DNA of 64,000 nt from BJHL01 sp040378885 (GTDB taxonomy: Bacteria; Planctomycetota; Phycisphaerae; Phycisphaerales; UBA1924), in contig JBKDAN010000064.1 of the NCBI GenBank assembly GCA_046316615.1, positions 1 to 64,000 on the forward strand. Reading direction: 5' to 3'. Position 1 is the stretch's first letter, and every line of letters starts with the position of its first letter. This document shows, in pieces, positions 40,391 to 48,043 of this stretch. Under the pieces are notes generated by a model that was given only the letters and a program-made list of their open reading frames with translations, had not been told where the DNA came from and did no database searches. The position numbers and the translations under genes are program-made.

Positions 40391-40610
40391 ACGCCCCTCA
40401 GCGTACGCGAACGAAAATGATCCCGATCATCGCATCAGGCACGCGCCAGGGGAAAAGCCACATCGATCAGATATCGCGTGCTGCAAACTGCAATCGCAGC
40501 CCACCATCGCGTGCAGCGTGCACAGAACGCCCGCTATCTGGTCGCTCCACTGAAACAGCATGTCACGTTGCGGCCGACGCAGATCGATCCTCCACGATCC
40601 GCACGCACCA

Positions 40611-41300
40611 TCAATACGGATCAACCCACGTCGCTCCGATAGCGCTCGCAAACAGCGAGCCCCCAAGCGTCGCCACGATGTGCCCGAAGATCCACACATA
40701 CCGACCCACCACAAAGAACAGCAGTGCAAACCCGATGAACCCCAGAATCTGCCCCTTCTCCGACTCCCAGAGCCGCCCGAAGGCCGGCACGAAATCCGCC
40801 AAAATCCTTGATCCATCGAGCGGCGGCATGGGCAGCAGATTGAATGCGAAACCCACCGCGTTGATCAGCACACCGGTGTAAAGAAACAAGTGCACGTTGC
40901 GGAACATCTCCGCCGACACGCCCGTGTTCTGACCAAACTTGAGCCAGAACCCGTCGGCAAACAGGCACAGCACCATCAGCGAGAGATTCATCGCTGGCCC
41001 GGCAAACGCCACGCGGGACTCGTCATGCCGCCTGCGATAGTTCGACGGGTTCGTCGGCATCAGCCCCCACGTGAACCCAAACATCACGAACATGATCCAC
41101 GCCCACGGGAATGGAATATGAACAAACGGATTCCACGTCATGTGCCCGCTGTGATAGGGCACGGAATCCCCACACCGAATCGCCATCCATCCGTGTCCGA
41201 GTTCATGCAGCGTGATCGAGATGATCACCCACATGACCCACGAAATGAGATACACGGGGCCGACGACAGCCAGAGTTTCACTGACCCACCAGTTGGGCAT
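40611..41300 (-). CDS. M50 family (site-2 protease-like) membrane metalloprotease
   Basis: A 229-residue polytopic membrane protein of the M50/S2P family. The zinc site is H-E-L-G-H (His32, Glu33, His36) in the first helices, with the third ligand in N-L-L-P-M-P-P-L-D-G. No PDZ domain is present, as in the short S2P group. It would cleave membrane segments of regulatory or signal proteins; the target is unknown. ATG at 41300 gives a natural start. Codons upstream to 41363 translate the GAAGTGACG repeat array. It lies 220 bp upstream of the Opp operon on the same strand. Confidence 0.88.
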   Translation of the reverse strand: MPNWWVSETLAVVGPVYLISWVMWVIISITLHELGHGWMAIRCGDSVPYHSGHMTWNPFVHIPFPWAWIMFVMFGFTWGLMPTNPSNYRRRHDESRVAFAGPAMNLSLMVLCLFADGFWLKFGQNTGVSAEMFRNVHLFLYTGVLINAVGFAFNLLPMPPLDGSRILADFVPAFGRLWESEKGQILGFIGFALLFFVVGRYVWIFGHIVATLGGSLFASAIGATWVDPY

Positions 41301-41317
41301 GGAGCAATCCGCGGAAG

Positions 41318-41352
41318 AAGTAACGAAGGAACGGAGTGACGAAGTGACGAAG
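41318..41352 (-). repeat. AGTGACGA array, arm 1
   Basis: Units AGTAACGA, AGGAACGG, AGTGACGA and AGTGACGA (8 bp). It begins about 17 bases upstream of the M50 start codon. The inverted partner is at 41441-41465. Confidence 0.85.
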
Positions 41353-41440
41353 CCAGAGGCCAACGCATAGTAGATGTGACGACACCGCGTGATGCCAATC
41401 GCTACTGCCGCCCTCGTTATCCGCTACGACAAGATCTTCT

Positions 41441-41465
41441 CTCCGTCACTTCGTCACTTCCCGTC
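41441..41465. repeat. AGTGACGA array, arm 2 (inverted)
   Basis: On the minus strand it reads GAAGTGACGAAGTGACGGAG, the inverted partner of 41318-41352. The 88 bp between the arms contain no ORF. Confidence 0.85.
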
Positions 41466-41470
41466 TTCCA

Positions 41471-41507
41471 AAAAGCAACCCGCCGACCACGTCCGTGCGG
41501 TCGGCGG
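41471..41507 (-). terminator. Rho-independent terminator of the HTH-receiver gene
   Basis: On the minus strand CCGCCGACC and GGTCGGCGG pair around a 10-base loop, followed by GTTGCTTTTT. It lies just after the stop of the gene at 41539. Confidence 0.85.
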
Positions 41508-41511
41508 ATCA

Positions 41512-41541
41512 AAGTTCTCTGTTGTCCGTTCTCTGTTCTCA
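41512..41541 (-). repeat. AGAACAG-type array, single arm
   Basis: On the minus strand GAACAGAGAACGG and ACAGAGAAC follow directly after, and partly include, the stop codon of the HTH-receiver gene. It is related to the arms at 29181-29292. Confidence 0.7.
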
Positions 41542-42117
41542 AGCAACCAAGTTGGTCGCCTGCTCGATGCTCGACACCACCTGACGAACCTGGAAGGGCT
41601 TCTTCAGGAAGTTGTCGTAGCCTTGGGTTCGCAGGCTCATCGCCTGACCGTCCGTCAGCTTGCCGCTCATCGCGATCACCTTCGTGAACTGCAAGTTCTC
41701 GTTCTTGCGGATCTGATCCGTGAACACCTTCGCGTCCACATCGCCCACGTGCAGGTCCAGCAGAATGACATGCGGCTTGAATCGCTCGCACTCCATGCCG
41801 GCTTGGAAGCTGCTCGTGCACGTGCGAACTTCGTAATTGGTCTGTTCGCCCAGCACCTTCTCGAGCACGTCAACGACTTCGCGTTCCTTATCCACCACAA
41901 GCACGCGCGTCCGGCCGCTGTTCTGGCCTTCCAGCGGAATGCCGTGGGCCCGCATGAAACGCGTCAGTTCGCTTGCCGGGATACGGCGATCACGCGAACC
42001 GGGAATGCGGTAACCCTTCAGGGCGCCGCTGTCAAACCACTTGCTCACTGTGCGCGGGGCGACGTTGCAGATCTTCGCGACTTCACCCGTCGTCAGTACT
42101 TCTTTGTCGAAGGTCAT
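41539..42117 (-). CDS. MerR/excisionase-type HTH fused to a receiver domain
   Basis: A 192-residue regulator. Residues 5-60 form a winged helix of the MerR/excisionase type (L-T-T-G-E-V-A-K-I-C-N-V-A, W-F-D-S-G-A-L). Residues 69-190 are a response-regulator receiver with acidic pocket Asp76, phospho-acceptor Asp121, Ser151 and Lys172/173 before Pro. The order HTH-then-receiver is opposite to usual response regulators. No histidine kinase is adjacent. AGAGGTGA precedes the ATG at 42117. It is divergent from the exported HEAT/pseudo-receiver gene, which it might control. Confidence 0.88.
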   Translation of the reverse strand: MTFDKEVLTTGEVAKICNVAPRTVSKWFDSGALKGYRIPGSRDRRIPASELTRFMRAHGIPLEGQNSGRTRVLVVDKEREVVDVLEKVLGEQTNYEVRTCTSSFQAGMECERFKPHVILLDLHVGDVDAKVFTDQIRKNENLQFTKVIAMSGKLTDGQAMSLRTQGYDNFLKKPFQVRQVVSSIEQATNLVA

Positions 42118-42341
42118 CTTCTCACCTCTTGCGTTGTCGTCTTGCGGACGCTTCCGGACACACACACTTGCCCAGACTGCCAGCCGCTGACAATGCGGTC
42201 AACCTGCTGACCCCTACCTCATCGGTGCGAACAACGGGTCAATTCAGTGTGTGACGAGGATTCCAGCAAAATGCTGTAAGCCGTTCCAAACCCCCTACCC
42301 ATCCCGCGACTTATTCAGCCACTTGCCTCGCTCCACCCCCT

Positions 42342-42370
42342 TTGACAACCCCCCGCCAATCCGTTACGCT
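42342..42370 (+). promoter_or_regulatory. Sigma-70-type promoter
   Basis: TTGACA (42342-42347), 17-bp spacer, TACGCT (42365-42370). This is a near-consensus promoter about 87 bp upstream of the ATG at 42457, so this gene has a normal leader. The rest of 42118-42456 holds no gene. Confidence 0.8.
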
Positions 42371-42456
42371 GCCTAACCTCGTGGCTCCCCTTGGCAGGTC
42401 CAAGGGGATATGTTGTTTGTCCGTCCTGTTCCTCCTTGCGCGGAGTCGACTCGCCC

Positions 42457-44709
42457 ATGGCTCAGACGACCGATCACCGTTCTCTCTTCACGGCACCCCG
42501 CCTTTCCGGCCTGCTCGCCGCCCTCAGCCTCTTCGTCGCCGCCGGGGCTCCCGTCAGCGTCGCCGCGGCCCAGCCCACTGGCGATGAATCCACCGCCAAG
42601 CCCGCCACCGACAAGGAATTGGCCGACGATTTCGTCCACTACATCCTGACCACCAACAACCAGATGGCCATCAGCACGGGTGCGGAGCTCCTCTCCCGCA
42701 ACATCAAGCCCGCTGACTTCGCCAGCCTCGTCGAGTCCATCGACGCCCAACGCTTCGTCGGTGCCGTTCAACGCGGCAGCCGCAGCGCCAACAACGACCT
42801 CCGTGCCCTCAGCGGCACCCTCGACCAGGCCTACCAAGCCGGCCTGCTCGCCCGCGCTCGCGATCCGGAAATGATCGCCCGCAACATCAAGAACCTCACC
42901 GGCGGCCAGCGCGCCCGCCTGCTCGCCCGCGAAGGCCTCAAGCAAGCTGGCGAATACGCGATGGTGCAGTTGCTCGATGCCTACCTGCAGGCCGACAACA
43001 GCGAGCTCTCCGTCGCTGCCCAGACCGTCATGATCGACATGGGCCGTCAGGCGATCGTCCCGCTGACGACCGCCCTGCCCAAGCTCAACGGCCTCAATCA
43101 GGAAAAGGTCGCCCGCCTGCTGGGTCTCATCCCCTACAAGCAGAGCCTGCCCTTCCTCACCGATCTGATCGCCACAACCGACAACAGCGCCGTCCGCGCC
43201 GCTGCGGAGCAGGCCATCGCCCGTCTGGGCGGTCAGCCCGGCACCGCCGCCGACCAGTACCGCGGCCTTGCCGAAGCCTACTACGGCGAAAACAGCAACG
43301 TCACCAGCTTCCCGGGTGAAGACTTCCAGCTCCTCTGGAACTTCGATCCGCAGACCGGCCTGGTGATGCGTGAGATTCGCACCCCCGTCTTCCACGAAGC
43401 CATGGCCATGAAGCTCCTCGAGCGCGCCATGCAGCTCGAAAGCGGCAGCGGCAACCTCAACCCCGACACGCTCGCCCTATGGGTCGCCAGCAACTACTCA
43501 CGTGAGTTCGACACCCCCCAAGGCTACGTGAACCCCGCCTATCCCACGGCTGACGCCGCGGAAGAAGGCGCGTCCGCCCGTCGCGGCGCCGAGTACTTCG
43601 GTGTCGCCGGCGGCAGCGATGTGGCCCAGCGCGTGCTCGCTCGCGCTCTGAGCCGTAAGGACACGCAGCTCGCCCGCGCCTCGCTCGCCGCTGTTGAGCA
43701 GATCGCCGGCAGCCGCGCAGTGATTGATCAAGCCGGCGTCCGCAGCCCGCTCTCCAACGCTCTGCTCTACCCCAACCGCCGCGTGCAGCTCGATGCCGCT
43801 CTGGCCATCGCCGCCACGCAGCCCAACCAAACATTCGGCGGCGCCGAACGCGTGATTCCCACGCTCGCCAGCGCCGTGAAGGGTTCGCCTGAGCAGTTCG
43901 CCACGGTCCTCACGACCGACGTCGAACGCTACCAGGTCCTCCGCACGATTCTCGAGAAGAACGGCTTCACGGTCCTGCCCCAGGGCGCGACCTTCGCCGA
44001 ACTGCAGGGCGCAATCGCCGAAGCTCCGTCGATCGACCTTGTCGTCATCGCCGGTTTCACGGGCGACTCGGGCGCCAACCTCAAGATCGAAAGCCAGGCC
44101 GGTCTCAAGACCGCTGCCAGCCCCGTGCTGATCCTCACGTCCCCCGATGTCGTCGCTGAGCAGAGCCGCGCCTTCCAGGCCGACTCGCGCGTCGCCGTTC
44201 GCCCCACGGGCACGGGTGAAGAAGCGATCGTCAACACGATCAACGAACTCATCGAGAACGCCGCTGGCGGCCCGATGACCAACGAAGAAGCCATCGCCTA
44301 CGCCGACCGCTCACTGGTCGCGCTGCGTGACCTGGCCCTGAGCAACAACCTCGTGCTGCCCGTCAAGGACGCGGCGAGCACGCTGGTCGCTCTCCTGCCC
44401 ACCAGCGTCGCTGAGCGTCGCTCGCAGCTTGCAGACGTGCTGGCCCGCATCGCCGATCAGCGTGCTCAGCAGGCCCTCGTGGGTGAAGCCATCGAAAGCA
44501 CCGAAGATGCCGACCGCGCCATGCTGCTGCTGGCCGCGGGCGAAAGCGCCAAGCGTTTCGGCAACCTGCTCACCCCTTCACAGGTTGAGCAAGTGCTCGA
44601 ACTGGCCAGCAACCCCGATGAAGGCCTCGCCACCGCCGCCGCCGGCCTGCTGGGCGCACTCAACGTGCCCAACAACAACCTGCTGCCCCTCGTGCTGGGC
44701 GAAAAGTGA
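42457..44709 (+). CDS. Exported HEAT-repeat protein with pseudo-receiver domain
   Basis: A 750-residue exported protein. The signal peptide (about 1-38) ends in V-A-A-A-Q. An alpha-helical region with HEAT-like repeats follows, for example L-P-F-L-T-D-L-I-A-T-T-D-N-S-A-V-R-A-A. Residues about 482-600 read like a response-regulator receiver that has lost its chemistry: T-T-D-V-E-R at the first strand, I-A-G in place of the phospho-Asp segment, L-I-L-T-S-P at strand 4 and R-P where K-P is expected. A final helical repeat region ends the chain. The gene has a strong promoter and terminator and is divergent from the HTH-receiver gene. Confidence 0.8.
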   Translation: MAQTTDHRSLFTAPRLSGLLAALSLFVAAGAPVSVAAAQPTGDESTAKPATDKELADDFVHYILTTNNQMAISTGAELLSRNIKPADFASLVESIDAQRFVGAVQRGSRSANNDLRALSGTLDQAYQAGLLARARDPEMIARNIKNLTGGQRARLLAREGLKQAGEYAMVQLLDAYLQADNSELSVAAQTVMIDMGRQAIVPLTTALPKLNGLNQEKVARLLGLIPYKQSLPFLTDLIATTDNSAVRAAAEQAIARLGGQPGTAADQYRGLAEAYYGENSNVTSFPGEDFQLLWNFDPQTGLVMREIRTPVFHEAMAMKLLERAMQLESGSGNLNPDTLALWVASNYSREFDTPQGYVNPAYPTADAAEEGASARRGAEYFGVAGGSDVAQRVLARALSRKDTQLARASLAAVEQIAGSRAVIDQAGVRSPLSNALLYPNRRVQLDAALAIAATQPNQTFGGAERVIPTLASAVKGSPEQFATVLTTDVERYQVLRTILEKNGFTVLPQGATFAELQGAIAEAPSIDLVVIAGFTGDSGANLKIESQAGLKTAASPVLILTSPDVVAEQSRAFQADSRVAVRPTGTGEEAIVNTINELIENAAGGPMTNEEAIAYADRSLVALRDLALSNNLVLPVKDAASTLVALLPTSVAERRSQLADVLARIADQRAQQALVGEAIESTEDADRAMLLLAAGESAKRFGNLLTPSQVEQVLELASNPDEGLATAAAGLLGALNVPNNNLLPLVLGEK

Positions 44710-44727
44710 TCTGACTGCTTCGAACAC

Positions 44728-44758
44728 AAAAGCCCACGCATCACGCGTGGGCTTTTTT
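44728..44758. terminator. Rho-independent terminator
   Basis: GCCCACGC and GCGTGGGC pair around ATCAC, preceded by AAAA and followed by TTTTTT. It follows the HEAT/pseudo-receiver gene and could also stop minus-strand transcripts. Confidence 0.9.
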
Positions 44759-44828
44759 CATGGCTTCACAAAGATCACGCCATGATGGCATCGCACGCCA
44801 GCACGCACATGCGCACGCAGGTACGTGT

Positions 44829-45269
44829 CTACTTCGCCACCTTCGCGACCAATCGCCACACGTCATGCGCCGTCAGGTGCCGGCCTGAAAACGCGTTGAA
44901 CTCGCGCACCAGCTCATCCATCTTGTTCGTGTAGGGCAGGTTGTCGCGGGCACCAAGGCTGCCCACCAGTGCCAAAACGCGTGAACACAGAAACGCTTCT
45001 TCATCCGCCGATACCTTGATCGCGGGCGTGGGCGTCTTGCCAAGTTGCGGCAGCTTCTTGGCCTTGCGCATGTTGTGCAAGCGATGCAGCACCTCGCGCT
45101 CACCGCGTGGATCCTTTGCGCTGCGCAGCGTCACCATCATCGCTTCAAACTCAGGCGTATACGGCAAGTCATCCAGCCCCCGCGCAGCCGCGACGTACGC
45201 CGCCACCAGCCGTTCATCGGCAGGCGAGAAGGGCGACGTGGGACCAAGATCAAACAGCGTGTCGGTCAT
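44829..45269 (-). CDS. Unknown protein with internal duplication
   Basis: A 146-residue, probably cytoplasmic, helical protein with no recognised family. Two halves appear related: L-V-A-A-Y-V-A-A-A-R-G-L-D-D-L-P-Y-T early on and L-C-S-R-V-L-A-L then D-N-L-P-Y-T later, each followed by a helix. The ending D-V-W-R-L-V-A-K-V-A-K is basic. It starts six bases after the stop of the upstream PD40 gene, so the two are cotranscribed. Confidence 0.7.
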   Translation of the reverse strand: MTDTLFDLGPTSPFSPADERLVAAYVAAARGLDDLPYTPEFEAMMVTLRSAKDPRGEREVLHRLHNMRKAKKLPQLGKTPTPAIKVSADEEAFLCSRVLALVGSLGARDNLPYTNKMDELVREFNAFSGRHLTAHDVWRLVAKVAK

Positions 45270-45275
45270 GCCGGG

Positions 45276-46559
45276 TCACTCCCACTTCACGCCATTCCAC
45301 TTGGCAACCCACAACTGGCTGCTGGCGCGCTGCTCGCCGCTCGCCGGGCCTTGGCGCTGGCTGGTCCACATGAGCCACTTGCCATCCGGGCTGAACGCAG
45401 GCAGCACATCGGCACCCGGCGCATGCGTGATGCGCACGTGCTTGCTGGTTGCCGCACTCTGCACGCCGGTCGCATCCGCGGGCAGAGCCTTGAGCGTGTC
45501 CCAAGGCACGCTCGCCGCGAAGAGTTCGTAGTTGGTGTGTCCCGCTTCGCTGCTCGCGTAGATCAGAAACTCGCCGCTGGGGTGCCAATACGGAGCCCAG
45601 TTGACATGCTCGTTATCAGTAATCTGCCACTCGCGCTCGATGCCCACCGGCACATCCACGCCGCGTTCGTCCTTCTCAAACTTCAGCGTCGCGACAAACA
45701 GTTGCAGCAGGTCATTGTCCTTGCGATCGCTGCGATAGCAGATCGCCTTGCCATCGGGCGAGAAGAACGGTCCGCCGTCATAGCCCGGCGCAGCGACGAT
45801 GGCGTGGTGCTTCCTGGTCTGCGTGTCGTAGATATAGATGTTCGCATCGTGCTTGACGGGCGCACCTTCGGGGGTGCCCGCGGGCGCATCTTCAATGTGC
45901 GCGTACAGCACAAACCGGCCCGAGGGGTCATAGCTGCATTCCGCGTCGTAGTTGGGCCGCTCAAACAGCTTGCGTGCCGCCGCAAAGTCCTCGCGCATCG
46001 TGCCCAGCGTCATCTTGCCGCCTTCGCCCGGCCCCATCGGCCCTAGCTGGCGCGTCACAATGTCCATCTCGCTGGGGAACATCCAGACGTACTTACGGCT
46101 ACCCACCTGGAAGCCGCTTTTGCTTTCATCGCTGGGACGCACCATGGTGCTGCCAAACATCACAACAGGCGAGCGCGGGCTGAACCAGCCGCACGTGTTG
46201 GCGCTACCAGCCGGGCTGATGCGCGTCACGTTGTCCAGCCCCGTCGGCGTGCCGCTGCCGCAACCGGCGATCTTCGCGACATACATGCCGTAGAAAGGCT
46301 CGGGCGCATCTTCGCCCGCGGGCTTGGGCGTGGCCTGAAAAACGATGAGCCCCTCATCTCCCTGCAGATACGACCAGTCGGGCGCGAAGTACGCCTCGCC
46401 CGCCTTGACGAAGTCGGTCGCAAAAGTGAGCTGCACCGGCTCATCGAAGAACGCCGCCTCTTTCGCGCGCCAGTCGGTGTCGGCCGCTGCCGCCGTCGCT
46501 CCGTTCGTCGCTCCACCGGGCTGTCCTGCCAACGCCGCCATCACAAGCAGTGAGATCAT
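45276..46559 (-). CDS. Exported TolB/PD40 beta-propeller protein
   Basis: A 427-residue exported protein. A short signal sequence (about 1-21) precedes a six-bladed TolB-like propeller with WD40-like (PD40) motifs: S-Y-D-P-S-G-R-F-V-L-Y, F-F-S-P-D-G-K-A-I-C-Y-R-S, W-H-P-S-G-E-F-L-I-Y-A-S and F-S-P-D-G-K-W-L-M-W-T-S. There is no peptidase domain after the propeller, so it is not a DPP-type hydrolase. Binding or scaffold function is inferred. TATGAT lies five bases before the ATG. It shares a 20-bp gap with the divergent amidohydrolase gene. Confidence 0.88.
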   Translation of the reverse strand: MISLLVMAALAGQPGGATNGATAAAADTDWRAKEAAFFDEPVQLTFATDFVKAGEAYFAPDWSYLQGDEGLIVFQATPKPAGEDAPEPFYGMYVAKIAGCGSGTPTGLDNVTRISPAGSANTCGWFSPRSPVVMFGSTMVRPSDESKSGFQVGSRKYVWMFPSEMDIVTRQLGPMGPGEGGKMTLGTMREDFAAARKLFERPNYDAECSYDPSGRFVLYAHIEDAPAGTPEGAPVKHDANIYIYDTQTRKHHAIVAAPGYDGGPFFSPDGKAICYRSDRKDNDLLQLFVATLKFEKDERGVDVPVGIEREWQITDNEHVNWAPYWHPSGEFLIYASSEAGHTNYELFAASVPWDTLKALPADATGVQSAATSKHVRITHAPGADVLPAFSPDGKWLMWTSQRQGPASGEQRASSQLWVAKWNGVKWE

Positions 46560-46564
46560 GATGC

Positions 46565-46574
46565 ATCATATTCT
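46565..46574. promoter_or_regulatory. Overlapping divergent TANNNT boxes
   Basis: The 20-bp gap between two divergent ATGs (46560-46579) reads GATGCATCATATTCTGCTTC. TATGAT (minus strand, 46565-46570) ends five bases before ATG 46559. TATTCT (plus strand, 46569-46574) ends five bases before ATG 46580. The boxes share two base pairs, so initiation in the two directions is probably mutually exclusive. Confidence 0.6.
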
Positions 46575-46579
46575 GCTTC

Positions 46580-47956
46580 ATGCCCGCCCACGCCGCCTCT
46601 CTGCTTCGCATCGACGCTGACAGCCTTGCCGACTCCCGCCGCGAGATCTCTGGCGGTGCATCACTGCTGCTGGAATTCACCACGCCATCGCAGCCTGACG
46701 GTTTGCCTGCCGGGGTGCGCGCCGCCGACTACCGCGTGCTTGCAGCCGGCCCTCGCACCGAAGTTGACGCGATCCTCACCAACCGCGCCGCCGCTTCCGT
46801 CGAACGCATCGACATGCCTGGCTGCACCCTGCTGCCTGGCCTCGTGAACGCGCACACGCACCTGGACCTGACGCACATCGGCGCACTTCCCTTTGATCGC
46901 GAAGCGGGTTTCTTGTCATTCGTCAAGCACGTGCTCTCGCAGCGTCTTGCGGAGCCCGACGCGATTGCGAACAGTGTGGCGCGGGGGGCGCGTTTGTGCC
47001 TGCAAGGCGGCGTGGTCGCCGTGGGCGATATCGCCGGCGTCGCGAATGGCCAGCCCACACTCGCGCCCACCGACGCGCTCGCCGCCTCGCCCCTGCATGG
47101 TCACGCGTACATCGAGTTCTTCGCCATTGGCACGAGCGAACTCGCTAACTCGGCCAACCTCATCACCATCATGGGCGAGGCCGCCACCCGCCGCTACGAG
47201 CGCGTTCGCGTGGGCATCAGCCCGCACGCGCCGTACACCGTGTCACCCGGTGCGTATGAAAACGCGATTCGTACCGCACGACACCACGGCGCGGCCATCT
47301 GCACGCACCTTGGCGAGAATCCCGAAGAGCGAACATTCATCGCCGACGCGACAGGTCCCTTCCGTGATCTGCTTGATCGCCTGCAACTGTGGAACGACAA
47401 CGTCGCGCAGGCCGTTGGCAAGAAGCTCACACCCCTCGCGCACATGCGTCCGCTGCTGGAGCGTGCAGCCAATATGCAGGTGCCGTTCCTCGCCGCCCAC
47501 GTGAATGACTGCGACGACATCGGCCTCGCGACGCTCAAACGCAACCGCGTGAGCGTGGTCTACTCGCCGCGCAGCAGTGCGTACTTCGCGAATCACGAGC
47601 ACTTTGGCCCCCACCGCTACCGAGCGATGCTCGCACGCGGCGTCAACGTATGTCTCGGCACCGACTCTGTCATTAACCTGCCTGCTGAGAACAGTGCAGA
47701 CAACGGCCGCATCAGTACGTGGGATGAGATGCGCTTCCTGCATGCTCGTGATGCGACTCAGCCGCGCGACTTGCTGACCATGGCCACCGTCAACGGCGCA
47801 CGTGCACTCAACCTGCGGCCCTCCGCGTTCACCTTTACCAACGGCGAGTCGCTGGCGGGCCTGATCGCCGTGCATGGCTCATCGCTGGCGCAGGCGCTTC
47901 GCACCGCAGACAAGCTCGACTTGCTCGCGGTGGGCACAACGCCGGTCATCAACTGA
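46580..47956 (+). CDS. Amidohydrolase family deaminase
   Basis: A 458-residue metal-dependent hydrolase of the chlorohydrolase/deaminase group (relatives deaminate 5-methylthioadenosine, S-adenosylhomocysteine, aminofutalosine or guanine). Motifs are N-A-H-T-H-L-D-L-T, I-S-P-H-A-P-Y-T-V, H-L-G-E-N-P-E-E, A-A-H-V-N-D and L-G-T-D-S-V-I; together they give the His/His/His/Asp metal site and the catalytic Glu. Aminofutalosine deaminase in menaquinone synthesis is a good guess, but no mqn gene is in the window. TATTCT precedes the ATG by five bases. Confidence 0.88.
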   Translation: MPAHAASLLRIDADSLADSRREISGGASLLLEFTTPSQPDGLPAGVRAADYRVLAAGPRTEVDAILTNRAAASVERIDMPGCTLLPGLVNAHTHLDLTHIGALPFDREAGFLSFVKHVLSQRLAEPDAIANSVARGARLCLQGGVVAVGDIAGVANGQPTLAPTDALAASPLHGHAYIEFFAIGTSELANSANLITIMGEAATRRYERVRVGISPHAPYTVSPGAYENAIRTARHHGAAICTHLGENPEERTFIADATGPFRDLLDRLQLWNDNVAQAVGKKLTPLAHMRPLLERAANMQVPFLAAHVNDCDDIGLATLKRNRVSVVYSPRSSAYFANHEHFGPHRYRAMLARGVNVCLGTDSVINLPAENSADNGRISTWDEMRFLHARDATQPRDLLTMATVNGARALNLRPSAFTFTNGESLAGLIAVHGSSLAQALRTADKLDLLAVGTTPVIN

Positions 47957-47974
47957 GCACGCCCAAAACACACA

Positions 47975-48005
47975 TCGGCCGACGCGCCACACGCATCGGC
48001 CGATC
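47975..48005. terminator. Hairpin between convergent genes
   Basis: ATCGGCCG and CGGCCGAT pair around a 15-base loop. It lies between two convergent stop codons and may terminate both, but there is no T-tract. Confidence 0.45.
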
Positions 48006-48043
48006 ATGCTTGACTCTTCACACGGAGATGTCGCTCGCGTGGT

